A stretch of DNA of 15,737 nt from an uncultured Eubacteriales bacterium (GTDB lineage Bacteria; Bacillota; Clostridia; Oscillospirales; Oscillospiraceae): NCBI GenBank assembly GCA_902475435.1, contig CABRZL010000044.1, positions 1 through 15,737 of the forward strand, given 5' to 3'. Below, piece after piece: positions 1 through 7,229 of this stretch. The notes beneath the pieces were generated by a model, which was not told where the DNA came from, made no database searches, and saw only the letters and a list, made by a program, of their open reading frames with translations. A program made the translations under genes and the position numbers. Numbering within the stretch: the first letter of the stretch is position 1; each line of letters starts with the position of its first letter.

Positions 1-14
1 GACGAGCCATTCCA

Positions 15-866
15 TTAAAGTCTCAGTTTCCCTTCCAATGCCAGGTACTGATCAAATATCAACCGGCTCACCCGGGAACCATAAACAGTAGCGGGATGAT
101 CTGGATAATACTGTTTGTCTGAAAAGTCCTTATGAAGCATTACAATTACATAGCTTCCATAAGGCGTTGTAATGATACCTCCATCATTCCGGCAGGCATT
201 CATACTGCCAGACTTTGAGGCAAACGAAAAGATTTGATCGTCATCATAATTGTCTGGGTCAACATAATACTGCGGTAAAGATTTTATAATCATGGAATTA
301 TAATGCTGCTGCTTTAAGATATCCCACATCTGCTGCGACGCCGCAGCGCTCACCAGTTCTCCCCGTATGATACGCTCAAACAGAGACGCATAATCCCTGG
401 GTGTCGTTGTTCCCAACTGATGATACTGCGCAAAATCCAATACGTTATGCAGCTTGGTGTCCCTGCATCCCAAAGATTCAATGCACCTATTGATATAGTC
501 CAATCCCAGATAGTCGATCAGCATTTTTGTAGCAATGTTGTCGCTGACAATAATCATCAACGTCGCCACATTTTTGACCGACAATTTCGTTCCAACTTCC
601 AAGGAACCAAGTATACCGCTTCCATCGATCCAAAACCGTTCTTCACAGGTCAGCATATCCTGTAAATCTGCTTTTCCTTCCTGAACAGCCATAAAAAGCG
701 CCGCTAAAATATAAACCTTAATGGTGCTGGCTGTTTCATAAGGTTCATCCGGAAATCTCGTAATAATATTTCCTCGCATATCATTGACATACAACCCCAA
801 TTTCCCATCATAACTTTTAATCTCATGTTCAATGCGCGCTTCCAGCGTCAATCTCGGATCCGTCAT
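15..866 (-). CDS. Beta-lactamase-fold serine hydrolase, cytoplasmic, probably not a true beta-lactamase
   Basis: This 283-residue protein has the three hallmarks of the class A beta-lactamase / D-Ala-D-Ala peptidase fold: S47-T-I-K50 (SxxK, nucleophile and base), S108-D-N110 (SDN) and K218-S-G220 (KTG-type). The stretch after SDN reads RDTKLHNVLDFAQYHQLGTTTPRD. It keeps the TTTP turn, but the omega loop is short and I see no ExxLN general-base motif, so drug hydrolysis is unlikely. A peptidase or esterase on a small peptide substrate is more plausible. The N-terminus (MTDPRLTLEARIEHE) has no signal peptide, unusual for this fold. The start is supported by GGGAGGTG five bases upstream, and the ATG overlaps the stop of the upstream M19 dipeptidase gene (ATGA), so the pair is translationally coupled. 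Its TAA overlaps an ATG (TAATG) that could begin another gene beyond the window edge, but only five codons are visible. The family call is secure; the substrate is unknown. Confidence 0.9.
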   Translation of the reverse strand: MTDPRLTLEARIEHEIKSYDGKLGLYVNDMRGNIITRFPDEPYETASTIKVYILAALFMAVQEGKADLQDMLTCEERFWIDGSGILGSLEVGTKLSVKNVATLMIIVSDNIATKMLIDYLGLDYINRCIESLGCRDTKLHNVLDFAQYHQLGTTTPRDYASLFERIIRGELVSAAASQQMWDILKQQHYNSMIIKSLPQYYVDPDNYDDDQIFSFASKSGSMNACRNDGGIITTPYGSYVIVMLHKDFSDKQYYPDHPATVYGSRVSRLIFDQYLALEGKLRL

Positions 867-1837
867 TTCAGCACCTCCCGATAGAGCCGAAGTACGTTGC
901 CGGAAAACACGGCATCAATCTCATCATCTGTAAAACCAGCCCGTTCCATCCCCTGGATCAGCAACGGCATATGGGCTGCATCCTTTACTTCCGGCTCATT
1001 GTCAATTCCGTCAAAATCCGTACCTAATCCAATACAGCCGATTCCTCCCACGTTTTTTATGTGCTTGATGTGGCGAATCATATCTTCAACGGTTCCCGGT
1101 CCCTCTGGGCTCAAAAAGCTGTCGCAGAAATTGATCCCCATAACACCGCCCTTGTCCGCCAGTGCACGAATCATATCATCCGTTAAATTTCTGGTATGGT
1201 TGCAGACAGCCCGCGCATCTGAATGGGACGCAACAAAGGGGGCGTCGCAATATTTTACTACGTCCCAAAAGCCATCATCCCCCAGATGGCTGACGTCCAC
1301 AATCATACCCAGACGATTCATTTCCCGGATGATCTCAATTCCCTGCGGTTTGAGACCATACGTTTTACTGGCATCGTAATCCGGTTCTTCCACCACAGTA
1401 TGTGGAAATCCAATTTCATTTTCGAAATTCCAAGTGAGCGTCAGCATCCGCACCCCCAACCGGTACAGGTTGCGCAGTACCTGGATATTTCCCTTCAGCA
1501 CGCCCCCCTCTTCAATGGTCAACAGCGCCGACATCTTTCCTTCCGCCTGATTTCGCGCGATATCGGCATAAGTATATACGGGGGCAATCAAATCCTCATT
1601 CTCCTGCATTTGCCGATAAAACTCATCTATCAGTTCCAATACATTGACCAGAGGATCCGCCTCTTTGCCCATAAATACAAACATGGCAAAATTTTGAAGC
1701 AGATAACCGCCACTCTGCATTTTTTTCAGATCTACGCACAAGCTACTCTCCTCCCGCAGGCTGAGATTCTTTCCTTCCTGCCTGGCCCGCCAAAGCCCCG
1801 AAACGGTATCGCAATGCATATCCACAGCATGGTACAT
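863..1837 (-). CDS. M19 (membrane/renal dipeptidase) family metallodipeptidase
   Basis: The 324-residue TIM-barrel zinc dipeptidase carries the expected metal ligands: H8 and D10 in DMHCDT, the bridging Glu in IEEGG (about E110), H184 in DVSHLG and H205 in ASHSDARAV. The substrate Arg lies in NHTRNLTD (R216), and the late GLGTDFDG motif holds Asp residues near 274-276. Family members cleave L-X/D-X or L-X/L-X dipeptides, and some cleave Cys-Gly; which applies here cannot be read. I chose the ATG at 1837 because AAGGGAG lies about seven bases upstream, and the family begins just before the HxD motif. The frame is open ten codons further, to 1867, without a comparable ribosome site. There is no signal peptide, so a cytoplasmic enzyme is expected. 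The gene is cotranscribed with the serine hydrolase, whose ATG overlaps this stop codon, and is divergent from the PuuD-like gene. Confidence 0.93.
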   Translation of the reverse strand: MYHAVDMHCDTVSGLWRARQEGKNLSLREESSLCVDLKKMQSGGYLLQNFAMFVFMGKEADPLVNVLELIDEFYRQMQENEDLIAPVYTYADIARNQAEGKMSALLTIEEGGVLKGNIQVLRNLYRLGVRMLTLTWNFENEIGFPHTVVEEPDYDASKTYGLKPQGIEIIREMNRLGMIVDVSHLGDDGFWDVVKYCDAPFVASHSDARAVCNHTRNLTDDMIRALADKGGVMGINFCDSFLSPEGPGTVEDMIRHIKHIKNVGGIGCIGLGTDFDGIDNEPEVKDAAHMPLLIQGMERAGFTDDEIDAVFSGNVLRLYREVLK

Positions 1838-1872
1838 ACGTTCGTCTCCCTTCGCAAAAAATACCATATGTA

Positions 1873-1901
1873 AGTCTACTAAATCCCCATGGAAAAATCA
1901 A
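1873..1901 (-). promoter_or_regulatory. Candidate promoter for the M19 dipeptidase / serine hydrolase pair
   Basis: Read on the minus strand, TTGATT (1896-1901) and TAGACT (1873-1878) are separated by 17 bp, each matching the sigma-A consensus at four of six positions. It lies about 36 bp before the dipeptidase start. Only three bases separate its -35 box from the -35 box of the stronger plus-strand promoter, so the two would be back to back. This is a weak match. Confidence 0.35.
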
Positions 1902-1904
1902 GGC

Positions 1905-1933
1905 TTGCAAGTCCAAAGATATACAGCTATAAT
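1905..1933 (+). promoter_or_regulatory. Sigma-A-like promoter for the PuuD-like hydrolase
   Basis: TTGCAA (1905-1910), a 17-bp spacer and a consensus TATAAT (1928-1933). Predicted transcription start is near 1940, 24 bases before the chosen ATG at 1964. This rules out the longer open frame that begins at ATG 1889, because that codon would lie upstream of the transcript. Confidence 0.75.
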
Positions 1934-1963
1934 ACAGGCACCAATATAAGGACGATGATAATC

Positions 1964-2614
1964 ATGCCAAACATTGCAATTGCAGGAACTCCGGAGGGTT
2001 CCGCGAATTTTATTGCGGCGCTGAACGCCTTAAACGCCTCCGGAACCGCTGTTCTAAACGAGACTGATTTGTCCGATTATGACGGTCTCATTTTACCTGG
2101 AGGCGCCGATATTGATCCAGCCCTATTTGGAGAGGAAAACTGCGGCAGCCGAAAAATCGAACGCGAGCGAGATGTCCGTCAACTCGAAATTTTGGACGCA
2201 TTCGTAAAATCAAAAAAGCCGGTCTTGGGAGTCTGCAAGGGGCATCAGCTCCTCAATGTCTATTTTGGAGGCAAAATTCTTCAGCATATTCCAGAATACG
2301 CGGCACACCAGTGGATTGGTTACGATCAGTCCCATGGCAGTTATTGTAAACCGGCTTGTTTTCTAGCCGATCTGTATGGAACCCAGGTATTTCCCATCAA
2401 CAGCGCCCACCATCAGGCCGTCATCACACCGGCTCCTGGCTTTCAGCCAATTCAATGGGCTTATGACGGCATACTGGAGGCCATGGTGCACGAATCGCTT
2501 CCGATTGTCGGCCTCCAATGGCATCCCGAACGCATGTGTCTGACACATCAGCGTGAAGACACCGTAGACGGTCTGCCTCTGTTTTCCTGGTTTTTGAGAC
2601 TTGTTCAATCATAG
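1964..2614 (+). CDS. Class I glutamine amidotransferase-fold gamma-glutamyl hydrolase (PuuD/peptidase C26 type)
   Basis: The 216-residue protein has the stand-alone class I amidotransferase fold. The oxyanion-side loop is LILPGGADIDPALF (43-55), the nucleophile elbow GVCKGHQ has C91, and the C-terminal Q-W-H-P-E motif supplies H187 and E189. PGGxDxxP and WHPE are typical of gamma-glutamyl-GABA hydrolase and relatives, which cleave gamma-glutamyl amide bonds, rather than of biosynthetic glutaminase subunits. No partner synthase is nearby. The start at 1964 follows AAGGA (1948-1952) at 11 bases, slightly long; ATG 1955 lies only two bases after it. The upstream frame from 1889 is excluded by the promoter position. 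It is the only plus-strand gene in the left half and converges on the GNAT gene with a 25-bp gap. I infer a role on gamma-glutamyl peptides taken up by the adjacent importer; this is unproven. Confidence 0.9.
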   Translation: MPNIAIAGTPEGSANFIAALNALNASGTAVLNETDLSDYDGLILPGGADIDPALFGEENCGSRKIERERDVRQLEILDAFVKSKKPVLGVCKGHQLLNVYFGGKILQHIPEYAAHQWIGYDQSHGSYCKPACFLADLYGTQVFPINSAHHQAVITPAPGFQPIQWAYDGILEAMVHESLPIVGLQWHPERMCLTHQREDTVDGLPLFSWFLRLVQS

Positions 2615-2639
2615 TATAGAAAAATGTTTGAAACAAATA

Positions 2640-3185
2640 TTATAAGCACGCTCCCGGCTTTCGCGCAATAGAAGCCATTTCTTTTGATTTTCCCATCAGT
2701 AAGCGCTGTTGCCCCTGGGGTTTGACGATCAGTTTCAATGTTTGAAATCCACATTTTTCAAAATTGCGAAGGCTTGGAATATTATCCGGTGCCACTGTAG
2801 CCAGCAACCAGGCGTAACGATCCTGTGTCCGTGCCACCGCCGCTCGGAGCATTTGTCCCATCAGCCCCATTCCCTGATATTCTGGCCGCACCGCTACGGA
2901 ATCCATAAGCGCTGTATGCAGCAGCTGGTCTTTTGAGAAATTCAAATAATATCCCAGATTGCTTTCTCCGAGTTCCGGCACACTCACCAGGAAAAAGCCC
3001 GCGACCTTATGCGCTATTTCACTCAGCAGAATAAACCCTGGGTTATTTACGTGATCGGCTACATATTCTTCCTCATCCGTAATATAAGCGGATGGATCCG
3101 CCATAGCCTCATGTGCCGCAGTCATGACAGCCATAATCTCCGGCACATCTGATTCCGTTGCCAATCGCAGATTTACATACTCCAT
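2640..3185 (-). CDS. GNAT-family N-acetyltransferase
   Basis: A 181-residue protein with the GNAT acetyl-CoA signature VRPEYQGMGLMGQML (residues 99-113; pyrophosphate loop Q104-G-M-G-L-M-G). It is preceded by the usual beta-4 strand and followed by the C-terminal NFEKCGFQ motif seen in this superfamily (residues 141-148). It would transfer an acetyl group from acetyl-CoA to an amine; the acceptor is unknown, though a peptide or amino acid would fit the neighbourhood. The start at 3185 has AGGTGG five bases upstream. The frame stays open to 3275 but that extension overlaps the upstream ATPase and encodes the terminator hairpin, so it is rejected. The gene lies 62 bp after the last transporter ATPase, immediately behind a terminator-like hairpin, so it is probably expressed by read-through or from an unseen promoter. 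Confidence 0.85.
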   Translation of the reverse strand: MEYVNLRLATESDVPEIMAVMTAAHEAMADPSAYITDEEEYVADHVNNPGFILLSEIAHKVAGFFLVSVPELGESNLGYYLNFSKDQLLHTALMDSVAVRPEYQGMGLMGQMLRAAVARTQDRYAWLLATVAPDNIPSLRNFEKCGFQTLKLIVKPQGQQRLLMGKSKEMASIARKPGACL

Positions 3186-3199
3186 CTCGTCCACCTCGT

Positions 3200-3236
3200 A
3201 AAAAGCTGCCGCAGAAATCACATTCTGCGGCAGCTT
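3200..3236 (-). terminator. Intrinsic terminator/attenuator at the end of the importer operon
   Basis: A perfect 14-bp inverted repeat (3203-3216 with 3223-3236; AAGCTGCCGCAGAA arm, six-base loop) is followed on the minus strand by five T residues. It lies 12 bp after the stop of the last ATPase and seven bases before the ribosome site of the GNAT gene. It could therefore stop most importer transcripts while letting some read into the acetyltransferase. Confidence 0.8.
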
Positions 3237-3247
3237 CGTAATGTATT

Positions 3248-4225
3248 TTAACCAACATCCAGCGGATGATGGCATGCCACCTGTCGATCTCCATAACTTT
3301 TCATTTCCGGCGCTTTTTGTGCACAGATTTCATCGGCATAAGGGCAGCGAGTCCGGAACCGGCACCCAGAGGGCGGATTTACTGGACTTGGAATTTCTCC
3401 CGCTAACAGTTCCCGCCCTTCATCCCGCTGTTCAGGATCTGGCTTAGGAACTGAATCTAACAGGAACCGCGTATAGGGATGGATGGGATGCTCATAGATT
3501 TCAGAAGTATCTCCGATCTCACAAATACATCCCAAAAACATAACACAAACCCGGTCAGAAATATGGCGTACCACACTGAGATCATGGGAAATGAATAAAT
3601 ACGTCAAATTATATTGTTCCTGCAAATCCTCCAGCAAATTTAATACCTGAGACTGAATAGAGACATCTAGCGCGGAAACCGGTTCGTCACAGACGATCAG
3701 TCTTGGATTCAGCGCCAACGCACGGGCAATGCCGATTCGCTGCCGCTGGCCGCCGGAAAACTGATGGGGATAGCGATGAAGAAACTCAGCTGGAATCCCA
3801 ACTTCCTTCATAAGTTCCAACACACGTCTCCGTGTCTCTGTCTTTGTCGCACATACCTTATGGGTAATCAGCGGCTCTGCAATGATTCGCTCCACGTTCA
3901 TACGAGGATTCAGCGACGCATATGGATCCTGGAAAATAATCTGCATCTGTTTCCGAAATTCCCGCAGTTCTTTTCCCTTCAGTTTCGCCAAATCCATTCC
4001 ATCAAAAATCACTTCACCTGATGTCAGGTCGATCAGACGAAGCAGCAGCCGCCCCAGGGTGCTCTTGCCACAGCCGCTTTCCCCAACCAGCGCCAATGTC
4101 TCGCCTTCATAGATGTCCAGGCTCACATCGGAAACTGCGTGGACCGTTCCTTTTTTTGATCCGTTGGTAACAGGAAATTCTTTTACCAAATGACGTGCTT
4201 CCATTAACACCTTATTTTCACGCAT
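3248..4225 (-). CDS. Peptide ABC importer ATPase, DppF/OppF type
   Basis: A 325-residue nucleotide-binding subunit. Walker A is GESGCGKST (48-56), the Q-loop is IIFQDP, the signature is FSGGQRQR (156-163), Walker B is LIVCDEP (176-182) and the switch His is H214. After residue 250 it has the C-terminal oligopeptide-transporter extension: HPYTRFLLDSVP, then a CRFRTRCPYADEIC region. It forms the ATPase heterodimer with the preceding DppD-type subunit. The ATG at 4225 has GGGAGG eight to nine bases upstream and overlaps the DppD-type stop by eight bases, indicating translational coupling. The frame is open to 4330 but that part duplicates the C-terminal coding region of the upstream gene. It is the last gene of the operon before the terminator. 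Family assignment is secure; dipeptide versus oligopeptide is not decidable here. Confidence 0.94.
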   Translation of the reverse strand: MRENKVLMEARHLVKEFPVTNGSKKGTVHAVSDVSLDIYEGETLALVGESGCGKSTLGRLLLRLIDLTSGEVIFDGMDLAKLKGKELREFRKQMQIIFQDPYASLNPRMNVERIIAEPLITHKVCATKTETRRRVLELMKEVGIPAEFLHRYPHQFSGGQRQRIGIARALALNPRLIVCDEPVSALDVSIQSQVLNLLEDLQEQYNLTYLFISHDLSVVRHISDRVCVMFLGCICEIGDTSEIYEHPIHPYTRFLLDSVPKPDPEQRDEGRELLAGEIPSPVNPPSGCRFRTRCPYADEICAQKAPEMKSYGDRQVACHHPLDVG

Positions 4226-5204
4226 GTCTATCGCCTCCCTTTTGGCAGCGATGGCAACGAACACTGTGTTCCGGAGCCACTTCGTAGAGTTCCGGACACA
4301 CCTCTCTGCAATGCTCATCCGCGTAGTCACACCGGGTACAGAAGCTGCATCCTGCTGGCAGCTTCAGCAAATTGGGAACCACGCCACGAATGCTGTAAAG
4401 CCGTTCCACCTGATTATCCATCCGCGGAATGGACTTGAGGAGTCCCACTGTATATGGATGCTGCGTATTTCGGAACAACTCAAATGTCTCCGCCTGTTCC
4501 ATAACCTTGCCCGCATACATCACATAAACGTAATCACACATCTGTGCCACGACGCCCATATTATGGGTAATCATCAAAATAGAGGTGCCATGCTCATCAC
4601 GAAGCTGCTTCATCAGCCGAAGAATCTGCGCCTCTATCGTCACATCCAACGCTGTCGTAGGCTCATCTGCAATCAGAAGCTCTGGCTCACAAACCATGGC
4701 CATACCAATCATAACACGTTGCCGCAAGCCGCCGGAAAGCTGATGCGGATAGGAATTATAGCGTTTTTCCGGTTCCGGAATTCCACATTTCCGAAAAATT
4801 TCAATGACCCGGTTTTTCGCCTCTTCCTTACTGATCTTCTGATGCAACAAAATGGCCTCCCGAACTTGACGCCCCACCGTATATACAGGATTGAGGGACG
4901 TCATTGGTTCCTGAAAGATCATAGAGATATCATTTCCCCGGATATCCCGCATTTCCGCCGGAGTCGCTTCCAGCAAATTTTTTCCCATCAGAAAAATTTT
5001 CCCGTCCGCAATCTTCCCCGGTTTCCGAATCAACTGCATAATACTCATAGCTGTCATGCTTTTTCCACAGCCACTTTCTCCCACCAATCCAACAATCTTT
5101 CCCTTCGGAATCTCAATCGACACGTCATCCACAGCAGGAATGACGCCCTTGGTGGTATGGAACTGCGTTTTCAGATGTTCTATTTTTAATGTATATTCCA
5201 TCAT
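4218..5204 (-). CDS. Peptide ABC importer ATPase, DppD/OppD type
   Basis: A 328-residue ATPase. Walker A is GESGCGKS (42-49), the Q-loop is IFQEPM, the signature is LSGGLRQR (156-163), Walker B is LLIADEP (176-182) and the switch His is H214. The C-terminal oligo/dipeptide extension carries a cysteine cluster, C286-x2-C289-x2-C292-x6-C299-x3-C303. In structurally characterised OppD/DppD proteins this region binds a [4Fe-4S] cluster, so one is plausible here. Two adjacent ATG codons (5204 and 5201) are possible starts. GGAGG lies three and six bases before them respectively, so 5201 has the better spacing and would shorten the product by one residue. The gene begins eight bases after the DppC-type permease stop and overlaps the next ATPase gene. 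Confidence 0.94.
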   Translation of the reverse strand: MMEYTLKIEHLKTQFHTTKGVIPAVDDVSIEIPKGKIVGLVGESGCGKSMTAMSIMQLIRKPGKIADGKIFLMGKNLLEATPAEMRDIRGNDISMIFQEPMTSLNPVYTVGRQVREAILLHQKISKEEAKNRVIEIFRKCGIPEPEKRYNSYPHQLSGGLRQRVMIGMAMVCEPELLIADEPTTALDVTIEAQILRLMKQLRDEHGTSILMITHNMGVVAQMCDYVYVMYAGKVMEQAETFELFRNTQHPYTVGLLKSIPRMDNQVERLYSIRGVVPNLLKLPAGCSFCTRCDYADEHCREVCPELYEVAPEHSVRCHRCQKGGDRHA

Positions 5205-5212
5205 GCGCCTCC

Positions 5213-6136
5213 CTACTGCTGTTTGGTGTAGGGATCCAACACATCACGTACACCGTCGCCTAAAAAGTTGAACGCCAGAGCCAGCACTAAAATTGCAACG
5301 CCGGGTGCAATGGCAATCACGGGATTGGTAAACAGATAATCTTTTCCTTCTGAAACCATGAGTCCCCAGCTTGTGGCCGGCGACTGTGCACCAATTCCCA
5401 AAAAGCTCAAGCTGGATTCAGAGAGAATAGAACCAGGAATATTCAGAGTAAACAATACAATCAATGACGGCAGACAGTTGGGAAGAATATGCCGAAACAT
5501 GGTTTTAAAGCTTCCCACGCCCATGCTACGAGCCGCCTCAACGTATTCTTTCTCCCGAAGTGACAGCGTCTGAGAGCGCACTACTCTGGCAGTACCGGCC
5601 CAAGAAACAATGGTTAAAGCAAGGAAAATGTTCACAATTCCATTGCCCAGCGTGTACATGACGACCATCGCCAACAACAGCGATGGAAACGCCATAGTAA
5701 TATCCGCCAAGCGCATAATGATGAAATCCACTGTTTTTCCCAAATAACCTGACATCAATCCCAGTAGAGTCCCCAGTAGCATAGAGATCAGCGTGGGAAA
5801 AATTCCAATACACAAAGAAATTCTAGCACCATAGATCATACGGCTGAATACATCTCGTCCAAGCTGGTCGGTTCCGAAGATATGCTCCCAGCTCATACCC
5901 TGCATCCTGTTGGCGAGATCCTGTTCCGTAGGATCGTAGGGTGCTACCAGTGGGGCAAAAATGGCCGCTAAAGTAATAATTAAAATTACCACAGCAGAAG
6001 CAACAGCCAGCTTATTTTCCCGACACATCGTCTTAAACTTTTCCCAGCCGGTCTCAGTTTCTCCCAGCTCCGCTTCCAGCTCTTCTTTTTCGCGCACTTC
6101 CTCCGTAATCGGACTTTGCTCATTCCTAATTTTCAC
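5213..6136 (-). CDS. Peptide ABC importer permease, DppC/OppC type
   Basis: A 307-residue inner-membrane permease. A charged N-terminal cytosolic segment of about 40 residues, rich in Glu (EEVREKEELEAELGE), precedes the first membrane helix (AVASAVVILIITLAAIFAPL). The OppC hallmark FGTDQLGRDVFSR follows, then the permease core. The cytoplasmic EAA loop that docks the ATPase is EYVEAARSMGVGS. The protein ends with the typical FNFLGDGVRDVLDP sequence. The GTG start at 6136 is supported by AAGGAGG seven bases upstream. It pairs with the DppB-type permease 18 bp upstream in the same operon. Confidence 0.94.
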   Translation of the reverse strand: MKIRNEQSPITEEVREKEELEAELGETETGWEKFKTMCRENKLAVASAVVILIITLAAIFAPLVAPYDPTEQDLANRMQGMSWEHIFGTDQLGRDVFSRMIYGARISLCIGIFPTLISMLLGTLLGLMSGYLGKTVDFIIMRLADITMAFPSLLLAMVVMYTLGNGIVNIFLALTIVSWAGTARVVRSQTLSLREKEYVEAARSMGVGSFKTMFRHILPNCLPSLIVLFTLNIPGSILSESSLSFLGIGAQSPATSWGLMVSEGKDYLFTNPVIAIAPGVAILVLALAFNFLGDGVRDVLDPYTKQQ

Positions 6137-6154
6137 AGACGTTCCTCCTTCTTT

Positions 6155-7078
6155 TTAACGATCCGTGCGAATTCTGGGATCAATAACAGAATAAAGCACG
6201 TCTGCAATCAGATTACCTAAAATAATCAACGCAGTGGTAAAAATAACAGTTCCTTGCAACAGCGGCATATCTCGGCTGGAAATCGCGCTGACTGCTAAAC
6301 GTCCAATCCCCGGAATTGCAAATACCGTCTCCGTAATCACCGCGCCTGACAGCAGGGACGCAACCTGAATCGCCATCATGGTAATGACCGGTAAAAGCGC
6401 ATTTTTAAACGCATGCCGCACAATGACACCGGACTGTTTGAGTCCTTTCGCCCATGCAGTACGTATGTAATCTTCCTCCAGCGTTTCCAGGAGATTCGAC
6501 CTGGTAAGCCTTGCAATCGTTCCTGCGGAGCTCCACCCTAAAACAATAGCTGGCAAAACGTAACTGGTCCAACCATCTGCTCCGGAAACCGGGAACCATC
6601 CCAACTTATATGCAAATACATATTGGAACAGCAGCGCCGCCCAAAAAACGGGCATTGAAACCCCCAAAAGGCTGACGCCCATAAACAACCGATCCACTAA
6701 AGAATTTTTTTTGACAGCAGAAATAATTCCAGCCGGTATTCCGATTACCCATGCCACTACCGCTGCAGAAACCGCCAACTTTACAGTATAGGGAAATGCA
6801 TCCACAATCAAATCTGTAACAGCCCGATTCATTTTATAGGAGATTCCAAAATCTCCATGGAGCGCATTCCAAATATAACGGCCGAACTGCACCAAGACAG
6901 GGTCATTCAAGCCATAGTACTCCGTCATGCGATCAATGACATCCTGCTTCACATGTTCCTTCAACATAATCGCAATCGGATTTCCTGGTACAACGTTGAG
7001 CATTAGAAAAATCAGAAGCACAACGCCAATCAATACCGGAATTGAAATCAATATCCGATTTATGATTTTTTTTGCCAC
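6155..7078 (-). CDS. Peptide ABC importer permease, DppB/OppB type
   Basis: A 307-residue permease. The first membrane helix (INRILISIPVLIGVVLLIFLM) is followed by the family motif VVPGNP and the GLNDPVLVQFGRYI segment. The EAA loop is in DYIRTAWAKGLKQS, and the C-terminus ends in YSVIDPRIR as in OppB/DppB. I chose the GTG at 7078 because AAAGGA lies nine bases upstream and the protein then begins VAKKIINR, like homologues. A TTG at 7096 opens the same frame but contains that ribosome site. The gene follows the binding-protein gene after a 151-bp gap with two stem-loops and opens the permease-permease-ATPase-ATPase run. Confidence 0.93.
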   Translation of the reverse strand: MAKKIINRILISIPVLIGVVLLIFLMLNVVPGNPIAIMLKEHVKQDVIDRMTEYYGLNDPVLVQFGRYIWNALHGDFGISYKMNRAVTDLIVDAFPYTVKLAVSAAVVAWVIGIPAGIISAVKKNSLVDRLFMGVSLLGVSMPVFWAALLFQYVFAYKLGWFPVSGADGWTSYVLPAIVLGWSSAGTIARLTRSNLLETLEEDYIRTAWAKGLKQSGVIVRHAFKNALLPVITMMAIQVASLLSGAVITETVFAIPGIGRLAVSAISSRDMPLLQGTVIFTTALIILGNLIADVLYSVIDPRIRTDR

Positions 7079-7179
7079 GAGGCACCATCCTTTCAAGTTT
7101 GCCGGAATCTCCGCACAGCTTCTCCCAAAAATTAGCGAAGCCGTCTGAAAATCCCGTCAAGCCCCAGAACCGCATTCAG

Positions 7180-7201
7180 AAGGGCGTCCTGAGACGCCCT
7201 T
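7180..7201 (-). promoter_or_regulatory. Intercistronic stem-loop between binding protein and first permease
   Basis: Perfect 9-bp GC-rich inverted repeat (7180-7188 with 7193-7201, arm AAGGGCGTC, four-base loop) with no following T-tract. Such stems at this operon position commonly protect the upstream binding-protein mRNA or damp read-through, giving more binding protein than permease. That role is inferred here from position. Confidence 0.55.
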
Positions 7202-7211
7202 CCTAGCAGTG

Positions 7212-7228
7212 ATCTGATGTTTTCAGAT
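7212..7228 (-). promoter_or_regulatory. Small stem-loop just after the binding-protein stop codon
   Basis: Perfect 6-bp inverted repeat ATCTGA / TCAGAT with a five-base loop, ending two bases after the stop codon. It stands in tandem with the stronger stem at 7180-7201. It is short and may be incidental. Confidence 0.3.
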
Positions 7229-7229
7229 A

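Noticed and set aside
15..866. Antibiotic-resistance beta-lactamase
   Set aside because: The ExxLN general-base motif and the signal peptide are both missing, and it is coupled to a dipeptidase gene, so resistance should not be called from the fold alone.
1223..1873. 216-codon plus-strand open frame opposite the M19 dipeptidase
   Set aside because: It is a shadow of the metal-binding coding region with no promoter or ribosome site.
1889..1963. Longer N-terminus for the PuuD-like hydrolase starting at 1889
   Set aside because: A strong promoter lies between 1905 and 1933, the extra 25 residues are not family-like, and no ribosome site precedes ATG 1889.
4224..5189. Long 321-codon plus-strand open frame opposite the DppD-type ATPase gene
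   Set aside because: It is exactly antisense to a secure ATPase gene, has no ribosome site, and its translation is rich in His, Arg, Asn and Phe with no domain-like pattern.
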